64,000 bases of DNA from Celoporthe dispersa (lineage: Eukaryota > Ascomycota > Sordariomycetes > Diaporthales > Cryphonectriaceae). Shown here in pieces: positions 10,633-22,800 of the stretch (position 1 is its first letter; every line of letters starts with the position of its first letter). The notes beneath the pieces were generated by a model. It was not told the DNA's origin. It saw nothing but the letters and a program-made list of their open reading frames with translations, and ran no database searches. The DNA is taken from the NCBI GenBank assembly GCA_016584495.1, contig WAID01000004.1:2356001-2420000 (forward strand), written 5' to 3'. The position numbers and the translations under genes were made by a program.

Positions 10633-13400
10633 ACATCAATGTTCAGATGACATCGCTGTGCGGGTTTGCATGGGGAAAGTTTTATTCCGCCTTGGAGTTT
10701 TTAGCAGCCTTCTGACTTCGGATGGTCATGCTTTTGAGTATGGAGGAGCACTTACCCTGACGGGTTCTATCTGACCACATAGGAAGGCTTGTGAATGGAT
10801 ACTCCGGACTGAACATTGGGTCTGCAGGGGTTATGCTAATTTCGCTCCGTTCTGAAGCTTTCCCTAGCAAGGGGCTTCTTCATTCTTATTCTTCGTATCG
10901 CTATTTCTCAACCACTCCACAAGCTTTGCAATGTCTATCACCTTTTTATTCCAGGGCTGATTTCGGCTGCATCTGTCTATCTGATCTGCAACCAGAAGCA
11001 GTGACTGTCAACAGTGTGCCCACGAGAACTTGAAGACGAGACCAGGCGAGCTCATGATCTTTCTTCTCATTATAAGGCTTTTTAAATAAAAAGGTTGACA
11101 TTGTAGCAGACCTCGTAACTAATGCAGACATGTTGTAGAGAGATTAGGACGCGGTAATCGAGTGCAGCCTCTATGGAATCCTTCAGGCCAGCTCGGGCAA
11201 AGATCTTGCAGTAGCAGGAAACATAGCAGAAAGATTGCGGTAAAAGTAGGCTCTGGAAACAAAGGAAGAGAAGGCGTCGAACAGAGTAGCCAGAGGGATT
11301 GTAGAGAGCTTCAATCATTATAGCTACCTCTTACATTTTGCAGATCACGGGGAAAAGGTCAGCATCTGATATTTCATAACACTTGAAAGTGAAGAAAAGA
11401 AATACAGAAATACAATCCCAAGGGCCGGGCATGAAGGCATAGCATTGAAATAATTCGAGATAGCACAAAAATTCCAAGAGAAAGAAAAAATATAAATCGG
11501 GCTCAGTAGCTGATGTTGGGCTGAAAGTTGGCAGTTGAGAACGTGCTGGCTGCAAACCCGCTGAGAATTTCAGTCCAATCAGCTGAGGGCGCGGTGCCAG
11601 ATTCGGCAAGTCCAGTGTTAGCTGAGCGAAGCCACCAGCCTTGCTGTGTGCCTCGGGAGCTGTGGAGACTTAGCCTTGTGGTTTATTCTATAAGGTAAGT
11701 AGGCGTGCCTCACAAATATAATGCCCAGGTACTGCGGCTGAATTTATATTAGTTCTGATTGTCAAAGATGCAGTGAATGTCCTTCCTCCTCTTTATCCTT
11801 CCCCTGAATCTTTTTACCCCCCCCCCCTCTCCCACTCTTTGTGAGCTTGCGTTGAACCTTGGGTCAAAGACTCGACTTTCTTTCCTGGTCTCCCGGTCAG
11901 CTTTGTCATGAGTCGCCAGCTGAGAGCATAATACGTCGTTGAGTAGTTGAGAGAGCTTAGGTGTAAATTGACATGGCTGTGACTGACCTGTCCAAGTGCT
12001 CCTCAAAAGGCATCCTGCTTGTTTTGCCGTTTGCCTATGTAAGCTTAGAGAACTCTTTACTTTCCATTTTGATATTTTATTGTTGGGTAATTGAGGAGCC
12101 AAGGGTGGTCACACATCAATGCTCTAGAGTTAGGGATGTCTAAAGTCAACTAACATGTAAATCAATGGATAAGTTGAGAAGCCGTGGATTATTGGGTCAA
12201 CACACTCGAACATACTTCAGTCCTAATTAATGAAATAGGCAATTATAAGGGCGAGGTCAATGATTTGAAAGTATGAGGATTATAATGAGTGTCCATGCAT
12301 AATTATTCAACGATCTTGTATTGATGAATGAGTTGAACCCATAGCTTCATAGCTATGACTATGAAAACCCGAAAGTGGTTAAACTTTAGGTGTGGCATTA
12401 AAATGTGTAGTTGTATACTAAGTACTAAACAACTAGTGAATATCTAAGTATGTAAGCTGGTAATGCACTTTCAGAGTACATGGCCAGCTGTTCTCCTCAC
12501 TATATATCTAGATACTGGCCTCCATTATGACATAGAAGATGCATGACACATTTTGGCTAAGGAGTTTCTTTCAAGGAGGAAATCATATTATGTTTCTGGC
12601 GAGATAAAGCACATGGAAATCCTTAATTCCTTCACTGCATGTCACACCTACTTGGTTTCAGCTTTAAAATCATTTTGTCAGGCATATGAACCACTGAGAA
12701 GCCAAGTGCCTCTGAGTTGTTGTTGAGATCTCATTCTGTTGTCACTAGATTCCGGTACATAATGGCCAGCCTACCTACTCCGCAAGACTATTACTAACCT
12801 ACACAAGTGTGAACAACCCTATGCACTTCAGAAAGTCTGACAGAAGGTCGCCATGCATTGTAGGCTCTTTGTGCTTCTAAGACGGAGCCCAAGCTGGACA
12901 CGATTGGTCAACATCGACATCATAGCATGTGGATCCTGGCCTTTTGTTATGTTGATGGTCCGAGCAGGGCAGCGATCAGTCTAAGGCCACTGGACTAGGA
13001 TGAGGATGAGTTGGAAATGGTAGGTATTAGCGAGGAGAAGGCGTGCTTTGGGATTTCTATGGATTTTTAATCTGAGGGCCTGTTTAAGCTTGATGATCCA
13101 GATGCTTTGGAATGGTTGCATGGGTGTGTCTGGGCAAATTTTTATAGAGCCATGAAAGCTATTCATGGAACAATACCCTAGGCCCCCCATGAAAGAAAAT
13201 AACCTCTTTTTCATACACGGAACGTTACAGTTCTGTAGTTTTCACCATTCGTCAAGAACTGGCCATGGCATCAAAAAATTCCTTGCCGGTATTCTCGTTG
13301 ATCATATGCCCCTCACCAGATGCCTCAAGACTCGGCCACTGTAGGTGCCTGCCTGGCTTTTTGGCTGTAGACCTTGTTCAGGCGTTGGAGCTGTCCATAC
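10633..13400. other. Intergenic, no gene recognised
   Basis: About 2.8 kb, AT-rich especially around 12100-12700, with only short scattered open frames. I found no transposase, reverse transcriptase or tRNA pattern. A C11 run lies near 11820. The right end is the 3' flank of the Fip1 gene. Confidence 0.5.
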
Positions 13401-14548
13401 CTAATACCGCTGACGACCTCCACGACCCCTGCCAAAACCGCCACGGTTACCGCCACCCATATTGCCCTGATCGTACCCAAAACCCTGTCCTTGGTTGCCC
13501 CCAAAGCCACCGCCAAAATTCTGGCCCTGACCACCTGGACCCTGGCCCCCGGGACCGCCGGCGTTCTGCATGCCCGCAAACATGGCACTCATTGCCGAGG
13601 GGTCCATCTGGCTGGGATCCATACCGCCGGCGGCCATCATCTGCTGCATCATCTGCTGCATCTCCGGGGGCATGCTGTCCATGCCGGGCATGTTGGCCCC
13701 GGCGGCACCTCCTCCTGCGCCACCAGCACCACCGCCAGGCATCCCTGGCATGGACGGCATGCCGGGCATACCACCCATCATCATCATGGAGGCCATGTCC
13801 TCGAACATCTTCTTGCTGTTGTTGGCGATGGCATCCGAGTTATACTCGCCGCGCAGCTGCTCCTGCTTGTTGGCGTATAGCGTCCACGTGAACTCGTCGA
13901 AGCCGTAGTTGAAGTAGTCGCTCAGGTCGGTACCGGGTTTCCGCCAGGGCTTGTCGTTCTCCGGGAGATCTTCGTCAATGTTGACTTGTGTGATGGGCTT
14001 GCCGGTGCCCTTGTGGGTGGGTATAGCGTTGATGTCGATCGTGGAGGTCTTGATGGCGGGGAGCTCGGCACCCTGCTTTGGGTCTTCGGGTTTTGAGGGG
14101 GCTGCTTTGGTGGTGGTATTATTTGATATTGACCGTTGCGGGATGTCTTTGATGCTGCTGTAGCGAGATTGTCTGGGGTTTCCGTCAGCAGTCGCGGCGA
14201 CAGTAACCTTGGCAGAGAGACTGTGCGACTTACGATGGTGGTGCAGCTGATGTGCCATCCTTTCTCTCCGTAATGATGACCATGCTCTGAGAGAGATTGT
14301 GTTAGGTTGCGCATAGATCCAAAAGGTATTGGCTATCTTCTCACATCATCAGAGGAGTCATCCTCATCCATAGCGCCGCCCTCGTCTTCCTCTTCGCCTT
14401 CCTCTAAGTCCTCATCCGCGTCTGGTTTCGCTTCTGTGGGCGCGGTGCCTGTCGCAGCAGGCGCACCGTCTTGGGGATCTTCTGTAGCAGCCGGAGCAGC
14501 CGGCTCCTCGGGCGCATAGAAGTCATCATCATTGTCGTCAATATCCAT
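13401..14548 (-). CDS. FIP1: Pre-mRNA polyadenylation factor Fip1
   Basis: Three exons, 14548-14345, 14286-14234 and 14172-13401, give 342 aa with every phase matching. Exon 1 encodes an acidic N-terminus (MDIDDNDDDFYAPEEP) ending in SSDD. The 53-nt second exon supplies the conserved VIITERKDG. The Fip1 core is present: ITQVNIDEDLPENDKPWRKP, DLSDYFNYGFDEFTW. The C-terminus is low complexity: Met/Gly/Pro-rich repeats, then a Gly-rich RGG-type tail (RGGFGRGRGGRQRY). Fip1 is a subunit of the cleavage and polyadenylation factor and tethers poly(A) polymerase to the 3' processing machinery in the nucleus. It shares a 398-nt divergent promoter region with the nucleoporin gene to the right. Confidence 0.93.
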
Positions 14549-14946
14549 AGCGCCTCTTGGTAGTAACAAAGACTGTTGGGTGTGCAAGGGCTGTTTTGAC
14601 AGGGGTTGAATGTCTGGTCTTGTTGCTGGGAATGGAGGGCTGAGGTTGATGATGGAAGGGCAGCTGGGTAGACCCACAAATCAGCAATTGGGTTGGGTGC
14701 TCTGGCAGGCATGGGCAGCTCCAGGCTAGTGTTGTGGCAGAGACAGCCAGGCAACCGAGGCAGGCTAAGCAGGCCCTCAGAGACCCCTGCATTTTAGTAG
14801 CTGCAGCAGCATGGGGCAGCTGTTCCATAAGTAAAATCAACTGACGCGACACGTCTGGACCAACTGCACTGCACCTCAAGAACCCGACTCTGGGGCTCTT
14901 GACCAGAGGTTTCAAGCACAACAGACTACGATAACTCTTGTTCAGG
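14549..14946. other. Divergent promoter region between Fip1 and Nup49 genes
   Basis: 398 nt separate the two divergent start codons. I see no clear TATA box and no coding content. A stretch of C/T alternates with GC-rich sequence, as is usual for constitutive fungal genes. Confidence 0.5.
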
Positions 14947-16622
14947 ATGGCATTTGCACGATCAGCAAGTGGGCCAGCTGGTCTGAGCATCAACACAGGA
15001 GCAGCCAACACATTGTGGGTAGTGCCTTTTCCCTCATTCCATCTACCCCAGTTCCAGCGCATTCCCGAGACAAAGAATGGGAATACATGACATAGGTTCC
15101 GCCCTGGTGGGATTTTGCTGACTCTTGTGCCTTTTCGATCCTCTCCAGCGGAAGCAATACCTCGAGTCAGCCCCCAGCAGCTGGTGGTCTCTTTGGCGCA
15201 GCGAGCGCAACACAGCCTACCGCGCAGTCGAACAGCCTCTTTGGCAATACTACCACAGCTACCTCCCAGCCTGCGCAGGCACCTTCTCTCTTCAGCACAT
15301 CGACAAACACAGCCCAACAGCAGACAGGCGGCAGCAGCCTGTTCGGGTCCAACATGGCAACAACAAAGCCTGGCAGCCTGTTCGGTGGCGCGACGGCCAC
15401 AAGTGGCGGAGGTGGGCTCTTTGGCTCGACAGCAAATGCGACCCAACAGCCAGTGCAGACTGGCACCTCTTTGTTTGGGTCGACTGCAACCCAGCAGCCT
15501 GCAGCAGGCACTATGGCTGGTGGAGGACTCTTTGGTCAGGCGAAGCCTGTGGGCTCGTTGTTCGGCGGCTCGACGACCGCCAATGCAGGAACCACGGGCA
15601 TGACTGGTGGTTTCTTTGGCCAACAACCAGCAGCCCCAGCCGCGGGAGGCGGAGGCCTGTTTGGCCAATCTGCCGCTGCCCCTACGAAGAGTTTGTTGTA
15701 TGTCTAATATGCGCGCCTATCGCTGGTGATCGAACATGGTCGTCTCCCCAACATGTACTGACTGACGACCTTCACAGCTCCTCCCTGAACCAACCGCCTG
15801 CGGTCCCCCAACAACCTGCCATGCCTGCCCTGGGCTCGACCATGGGCCCACAAGTCGTCCCTGGTGTGCGAATTGACCTCTCGAACCTTCGAAATACTAC
15901 CCGCTTCAACGACCTCCAGGAGGACCTGCAGAAGGAGATTGCTGCCATGGACGCCTTTATCCAGAACTGCATGGCCCAGAAGGACCAGGTGGATGCCTTT
16001 GTCCCGCAGCACGAGAAACAGCTCGAGTCGATACCGGATGACGTGCGTTTCGTGTCGCGCAAGTATGCCGCCGTCGACTCGGCCCTCGGCGCAGACCTAC
16101 AGGCTATCAAGCAGATGCGTGACCAGGTGAAGGGAGACGCGGTGGAGGCCAAGCTGAGCTTCCTCGCAGCCAACAACCTCGCCCTGCCGAGCCAGTACCA
16201 CGTGTCGCCCGCCTTCTTCGCCTCCTCGGCACGAGCACAGCAGGAGCACCAGGGCAGCGGACCAAACGCGAACGGCGATGGGTCGCAGACGGCATCGGAG
16301 GACCTGGTTGGCTACTTCTCCCGGGCGACAGACGAGATGGACGAGCAGATCAAGAAGCTGCAAGGGACGGTTAGGGGAGATCGATGCACACCTCGGCGGC
16401 GTCGAGCAGAACATCAGTGACCAGGCCTCGCGGCTACAGGCGAGCAATGGCACGCTGGGCGGTGGAGCCCAGGACGATAGGGTCGTGGAGCTGTATCACG
16501 TGCTGAGGGACTTTGAGGAGAGTATCGTGCAGGTTGCCACGGTTGTGGGTGCTGCCAGGGAGGGCGTCACCGAGCTTCAGATCAACGACTTCAGAGGAAA
16601 GGGAATGATCGGCTCTTATTAG
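14947..16622 (+). CDS. NUP49: GLFG nucleoporin Nup49 (one apparent frameshift)
   Basis: Exons 14947-15014, 15149-15697 and 15778-16622. Exon 2 is a string of GLFG-type repeats (GGLFGS, GGLFGQ, GSLFGG), the phase that binds transport receptors in the nuclear pore channel. Exon 3 is a coiled-coil region with RIDLSNLRNTTRFNDLQEDL, then FIQNCMAQKDQVDAF, then EIDAHLGGVEQNISDQASRL, and ends in DFRGKGMIGSY. This matches fungal Nup49, which pairs with Nsp1 and Nup57 in the central channel complex. Near 16373, GGGG must lose one G for the conserved coiled coil to stay in frame; uncorrected, the protein ends about 70 residues early. With the correction it is 486 aa. Nup57 is a possible alternative name, but the coiled-coil text fits Nup49 better. 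Confidence 0.85.
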
Positions 16623-16785
16623 ACCATTGGAAGTCCGGAAATGGGATTGAAAGTAGCTAGAGGGCATAGAGGCGTATACCCAGGGTATCTGTGTCAAACG
16701 AAGTAATGAAAAAGGAGCCTTCCTGATAATGCAAGTGGGAAAAGTCAAACCAACAAGAATAAAAAAAAAAATCCAGGTTGCCCGC

Positions 16786-17692
16786 TCAATACATCCCGGC
16801 GTCATCCCCGTCATCAGCCCCATCGTCATTGTCGCCATTATCAAAGTACCCCTCAGCATCATAATCACCACCGTCCTCATCGTCGTACTCCTCGTCCATC
16901 TCTTGCTCAAAGCCCTCCTCGTCGTCCAGGTCCAGGTCCAGCTCGTCCTCACCGCCGTCCTCGCCCAGCTGCTCGAGCGCCTCTAGGACCTTCTGGTGGG
17001 TATCCTTCTCCTCCCCGGCGCCTCGCCGTTGATATCCGGCATGTTGAAGATCTCCTCGGCGGTCCGCAGGCTCGTGACCCTGGACAGGGTCATGAGCTTC
17101 TTGCGCCTCTGTCTCGCCGTCGCCGTCGCGGGGCCGCCCTCGTCCTCGATGGTGGAGTGCAGCTCCGCTGGGAACAGGGCCTTGGTAAAAGGCCTCTCGC
17201 CAAAGTCGGGCAGGGCGCGCTCGGGCCGCCGCATGCGGGACGAGGGCATCTCGACGGCCGTGAAGGGGTCGAGGGTCGCGCGGCTCTTGAGGCCGTAGCG
17301 CTGGTTGATCTGGTCCTGGCCGTAGGCGCGCGGCGTGCTGGACCCGGACGAGGGCGGCTTGTAGGAGCGGGCGGCGGTATAGAAGGGCCCGTCGTGGACC
17401 TGCTCGCGGAAGAGGAGGAAAGACCGGACCTGGGACCTCTCCCGGTCGCTTAATGGGGTGGGGATCGGCACGTTGTAGGGCTGGTTGTTGGTTGATGATG
17501 ATGATCATCATCAGGTCAGGACGCTGGTTCTTCATGTACCTCTGTATGTGTCTCGGGACTTTGCTGGGAACTCACTGGGAAGGCCTCAGCTGGTCGGCCG
17601 TCGACCTTGAGGTTGGGGTCTTCGGTCCATGGGAGCTGTTGGCGCCCGCCTCTGCCACCGCCGCGCCCTCCTCTACCTCCACCTCGAGACAT
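16786..17692 (-). CDS. RPC31: RNA polymerase III subunit Rpc31/RPC7 (one apparent frameshift)
   Basis: Two exons, 17692-17576 and 17480-16786, with a 95-nt intron. Exon 1 encodes a Gly/Arg-rich start (MSRGGGRGGRGGGRGG), then LPWTEDPNLKVDGRPAEAFP. Exon 2 continues PYNVPIPTPLSDRERSQV, RSFLLFREQVHDGPFY, and an RRKKLMTLSRVTSLRTAEEIF block, then a long Asp/Glu tail ending DDAGMY. The order (RG-rich start, short conserved core, acidic tail) is that of Rpc31, part of the Rpc82-Rpc34-Rpc31 initiation subcomplex of Pol III. One G is missing from the GGGG run near 17023: the frame otherwise stops before the acidic tail. With it restored the protein is 270 aa. Confidence 0.85.
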
Positions 17693-18241
17693 TGCGGATC
17701 TTGTTGTTGTGTGTTCTTGCGTTCCTGTATGTTCCTGTGCTGTTGCGCTGATGGAGGGGAGAGGTCAATGGCTGGCACCGGGGTTGAGTCTTGTCTGGGC
17801 GGAGCGTAGGCCACACCTGGAGCCTGGCTTGCAGGCACAAGCTGGAAATTTTGGCGGGGCTCGACCGCTATCGATAACGGCCACAGGGGTCATGCACCTT
17901 CCCCATGGCCCACCCGGCAGCATGTGGGGAACCACCAGCTCTCACTGCCAGGCTGCTTAGCATAGTACGTATACATCGTACAGCCTTGCCCTCCTCACTC
18001 GCTCTGCTCTGGTCAGCTGTCACTTGGACTCTGGACAAACCCGATCGGGATTGAGGAGGTTCAGATGGGAAGCAGTCGGGGCCATCAATGACACCTTCTG
18101 AGCTTTTGCACACACCTCACAATTCTCGTCAACACTCACTGAACCCCTCCACCACCAACCCAACCAACGACGACTGCACGCGCGGCTGTCGATCCCCAAC
18201 CCATCATCCAGAGAGACCAGCGAGGAGAGGTGCCAACCATC
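17693..18241. other. Divergent promoter region between Rpc31 and Hsm3-like genes
   Basis: 549 nt between two divergent start codons. Open frames here are out-of-frame continuations of the flanking genes. No tRNA or other RNA gene was recognised. Confidence 0.5.
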
Positions 18242-19444
18242 ATGGCACATGCCATGGCAGACCCAGGACCAGCCCAGCGTCCCGCTACCCTCGATGCCCA
18301 GCTCGACGAGCTCGACGCCCACATCACAGAGCTCACTGCCGCCGCCGACCCCTCCCAGCAATTCAAGCCCGACCTGTTCGACCGCATCAACTACCAGCTC
18401 GGCACCGCCTCCCACCCAGACCTGACAGCCCGCTTCCTTCCGCGGCTGGGCCCCATTCTCAAGAAGGTCGCCGCCGCCAACCCAGCACAGGGCGGGCCCG
18501 CAGCAGAGTCAACGAGGGGCTACCCACCACCCCTCATCACCCTCACCATCAAGCTCCTTCGCCCTGTCTCCTTCATCGCCGCCCTTGAGCTCTGCCAGCC
18601 CTCATACCTCATCACCGCCCTGCAGTCCCCCGAGCAGTACATCAATGCCCTCGCCCTAGCCATCCTCGAGAAGGCTGCCGCTTCCCCCTCCGACGCTTCC
18701 ATCCTGGCCGCCACCCCAGGCCTCCTCGAGGCCTTTCTGGAGCGCTGGCTCCTCTCTCCCTTCGTCTCCGTCGGCCACTTGGGCGTGCTCATCCTCGGCG
18801 ACCTCCTGGATGTCGACTGCCCCCTCTCCCAGCCCGTCTTCACCGAGGACCAGAACGCGCGCCTCGACATCCGCCTCATCCCTCGCTCTGCCCAGGGCCA
18901 CGGCGCCATCTGGCGTCGCCTGTTCGGGCCAGGCGGCAGCAGCCTGTGCTGGTCCCTCATCCGCAGGCTCGACACCGACCTCCTGCCCCCGTCATCCACA
19001 GACCTGGGCACCCTCGCCCAGCGCAGCTACGCCCAGGACCGCCTCCTCCGCCTCCTACCGCGGCTGGCCGTGCTCGACTTCCAGGCCCTGACGCAATGTA
19101 CGGCACCCGTGGCCGCCCCGGGCGCCTCCGGCCCCGTCTCCCTGCTGGACTTCGCCACGCTGCACATGGTCAACCGCACGCGCGACGAGCTGCTGCGCCT
19201 GACCTGGATGGACTATGTCTTGAGGCTGGTGGGCGCCATGCGCGTGGCCGACACGGCGCATCTGAGCGTGGAGACGCTGAGGAGGCTGGTGAGGGAGGCG
19301 GATGATGAGGAGCTGACGGAGGCGCTTTGGGAGATGCCGGATGACCTGACCTGGACGCCTCTTGGTGAGAGGGATGCGATGAGGGCCTGGTTGAGGGTTG
19401 TCGTACCTAGATCTGCGATGAGGATCACAGGCATGCAGAGGTGA
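18242..19444 (+). CDS. Hsm3-like proteasome assembly chaperone candidate
   Basis: Single-exon frame of 400 aa starting at the ATG at 18242; a second ATG four codons on is also possible. The protein is all-helical in appearance with Leu-rich repeats of about 40 residues (LITLTIKLLRPVSFIAALEL, YINALALAILEK, LEAFLERWLLSPFVSVGHLG), the look of an ARM/HEAT solenoid. From the pattern and length I think it is the fungal protein annotated as Hsm3 N-terminal domain, the yeast counterpart of PSMD5/S5b, which chaperones assembly of the 26S proteasome base. This is recognition from memory and not from a short diagnostic motif, so a generic HEAT-repeat protein remains possible. Convergent with Sec7. Confidence 0.6.
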   Translation: MAHAMADPGPAQRPATLDAQLDELDAHITELTAAADPSQQFKPDLFDRINYQLGTASHPDLTARFLPRLGPILKKVAAANPAQGGPAAESTRGYPPPLITLTIKLLRPVSFIAALELCQPSYLITALQSPEQYINALALAILEKAAASPSDASILAATPGLLEAFLERWLLSPFVSVGHLGVLILGDLLDVDCPLSQPVFTEDQNARLDIRLIPRSAQGHGAIWRRLFGPGGSSLCWSLIRRLDTDLLPPSSTDLGTLAQRSYAQDRLLRLLPRLAVLDFQALTQCTAPVAAPGASGPVSLLDFATLHMVNRTRDELLRLTWMDYVLRLVGAMRVADTAHLSVETLRRLVREADDEELTEALWEMPDDLTWTPLGERDAMRAWLRVVVPRSAMRITGMQR

Positions 19445-19807
19445 GGTGAGGTGATGTTAAAGAGCAACATGGTAGATATAAACCATCCGCTCGAGATGGA
19501 TGTGTAGTGGATACCCCAACAGCTGATCGGGACGGACAGATCAGACGACAGACGAGATATGAGCAGAAATGAAGAAACGCATCAAAAGCCGCTTTTGGTA
19601 TTTGAACATCCGACCTCATATGGAAATTCCAACATGTTTTACACAAACCTTCGACGTAGCCACTTCGCTCCCACGATGCCATAGCAAGCAAGTATCATAC
19701 AAGAATGCTAATATATAATTTCAAGGCATCCTGAGACGCCTTCGTCTTCCCTTTATTTCTGCTTCTTCCCCTCCAGGGCCATGGTCGCTGTTTTCAGCTG
19801 GCCGTGT
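19445..19807. other. Convergent 3' spacer
   Basis: 363 nt between the stop codons of the Hsm3-like gene and Sec7. No open frame of interest. It should hold both 3' untranslated regions. Confidence 0.5.
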
Positions 19808-22800
19808 TCATTTCAGGGGCATTCTCGTCGACGCATCAGCGGCAGCCTGGTCCACCATGACCGAGGACTCGCTCCTCGCCACGCTGGCCACACTGCCCCG
19901 CCTCAAACTCTCCTCGCTCTGTCCGCTGTGCGAGGCCGTCATTCCCTGGATGCCTAGCTCGACCTCGCCCACCCTCCTGAGCGCGCCGAGGATTGCCCCG
20001 CGTAGCTCGCCTGTCATCTCCTTGCTGCCAAGCAGTTCGATAATCAGCCCGTAGAAGGCCTGCACATGGGTCTTGAAGCTGGCCTCGGGGAATGCCGCGT
20101 AGCCCTCGAGCACGTCGACAACCACAGGTCTCCACGCCACGATGTTTCGGTGCTGGCTCTCCTCGTCCAGCGACACGTAGCTCCGTATGATGCTCTTGCA
20201 CAGCGGAACCAGTGCGTTCTCCACATCCCCCTTGGACCCCGCTCTACGCGGGTCCGTATCGGCGAACATGCGGAAGAGGATGGAGATGTATGTTGCTGCC
20301 GATCCTGATTCTTGCTTCAGGAGGTTGGGTGGCTGCTTCATGAAACCCTCGCGCCAGAGCCGCATGCGCAGCTCCTTGTCGTTGTTGAAGCGCTGGGCGA
20401 AAAGGAATGATTTCTTGAGGACGGCCATCAGCCGTAGAAGCTCATCCGAGGGGATCTGCGCATAGACGTTGTCGTTGCTGAACAGCTCGTTGACTGTTTC
20501 GATCATGAGCAGCTGGAGCACGCAACGGCTAATGATGCGGTTGAAGAAGCGACGCCGGGCAGCTGATATTTGTGGAGCTGGTGTCTGGAGGTTGCTGGAC
20601 GGTTTAAACTCTTCGAGTTGCACTGTTGCTGCCACTGGTGGTGTCTCGCGCCATCGCTCCCTGGGGTGTCGCTCATCGCGGTTGACGGACTCTCCTCGTC
20701 GGGGTGGCCATTAGTATCCACGCCGTTGATTTTGAGGGACTTGTCATCTTCGGATCCTTCTAAACCGGGGCTCAATTGTTTCTCAAAGTCCAGACCATTG
20801 GAGACGGGTTGCAAAGAGGCAGTGTTGTTGATTGTTGACGCCGAGAAGAGCTGGTATGCTGTGGTCCGTTCAAAGAGCTCGCAGAATGAGCCAACAATCT
20901 TAGACCAGTGCTCAGGGGTGAACTTTCTGACGTTCTGCAAGATGAGCTGCTGCAAGCAGTTGCTCCCTATCCGAGCAATGGTGTCGTTCTCCTGGCAGAT
21001 ACATAGCGCCAGGAGCTCGAGGAAGCGATCCAGCATATACTCCAGTGCCTCAAAGTAATGTGTGAACAAGGTGATCATGTTGCGAAGGGCTTGAATCATG
21101 GTAGTCGATAGCCACACTGACAGCTCCTCGTGGTTCAGAGCGTTGGTCATCTCTGGTCTGGAGCGCAGGACCATGAAGATGGGGTACAGCTGTTGCCGCC
21201 AGAGGATATCCCAAAACTCCGGTGGGAAATCGCCGCCATATTTTAGAAGTGCCTCGAAAAAGTAGTTGAGAGCGTTGGACCGGACCTCTAGGTCCTCACC
21301 TGTCATCAACACATCGTGGAAGGCGAACAGAACTGGGAACCAGAATCCCTCTTCCACTGATGTGCGCGTTTGTTGGCCTGGTGCATTGAGGTTGATGTCC
21401 GCCATGCTGTGTTGAGCAGCATTCATATCGAACCTCTGCGACAGAGGACACTCGGGCGTCTTCAGCATCTGCGGGATGATCGACTTGAGCGTCTCCATCG
21501 CCTGCAGGCTCTTCTTCTGGTACTTCATGTTCTTTGAGAACTCGGTGAGGCAAACGATGAGGTCCGTAAAGGCGCCCTGTGATATAATCACCCCAAACCT
21601 GCTCTTGTAGACCTTGAGCACGCTCTCATATGCCATGTTGACAATGCTCTCGTTTGGATCGCGAGCTGCAACGGTAAAGATTCCAAACATCGTCCTCCAG
21701 CCTGAACGGATGTTCTCGGCCCTTGCCTGTATCATCTGGATCAGACACCGCAGGATAAGCTCTTTGACTCTCAAGTTGTTCGAGTTTGACGCAACATGCT
21801 CAAACGGCTTCAGGAAATCCTTTTGGAACTTGAAGCCGGGAAGCTCCTCGATCTCCATGAACCTCATGGACAGTTGCCGCAGGGAGTCAATGGAGAAGAT
21901 GACTACTGTCTCGTTCACGTGACAACCAGCCTTGTTGAAGTGCTCGCCGAGAACATCCCAGATATGTGTCCACTCAAATCTCACACGCGTCATGTTATAG
22001 TAGCTGATCTCGACAATCTTCTGCAGACTGTACATGCGAGGCGTGTCGTGTGCACCGGAGACCTTGATCTCGTCCCAGCTCACTTCCGTGAGGGCTCGCG
22101 CAAAGTGTACGATCGCGTCGCCGTTGAGATTCGCGGTGCTGGTGAATATTCGGTCCACTGTCTTGACGATATCGTCGGACCTCGCCTCCAGGGCAAGGAT
22201 CGTGGAGAACCCTTGTTGCCCGGTCCCAGTGCGTCCTCGACCCTTCTTCGTGGACCGCCTGGAATCGGTTGAATTCTCCCTCTTGTGGGCGACAAACCTT
22301 GCCTTGGAAACGTCAGGGACCGATCGCTCATCGATGCCACCAGTGATAAGCTGCAGCCGGTCAAGCTGGCTGATGCACATTAAGATGTCTTTCCAAGACT
22401 CCCGCAGGAAGTTGCCCTCTGTCTGACCGAGGTCTAACAACACCTTGAGTGCCTCTACGTTCTTGGCTAGCACCTCTTGTGGGTTGTTCAGATTTGCCGT
22501 GTTCTTCAGCACCGATATGAAGGCTTCTCGCGGCGTGGACAGGTCGAAAAAGCATGAGATCCTCGTGGCTAACTTCATACCTTCAAGACACAGCTTGACG
22601 ACCTCCAGGTTATGAGCATTCTGCATCTCGTTTGACAATGCAGAAAAATAGGACATCCAAGTGACGTCGAACATTGGGCCAACGTGGCGGGATGAGGAGG
22701 CCGGGATGAATTTGACGCCTGTCTTCGCTGCATTCTTCCGCTGGTTCCGGAACAAGTCCTTGAACAGCTGCTCCGACCGGAGGGCAATCTGTTCAGACTG

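Noticed and set aside
16360..16400. Programmed frameshift in Nup49
   Set aside because: Similar one-base breaks occur in many unrelated genes here, mostly at homopolymers, so assembly error explains it better than recoding.
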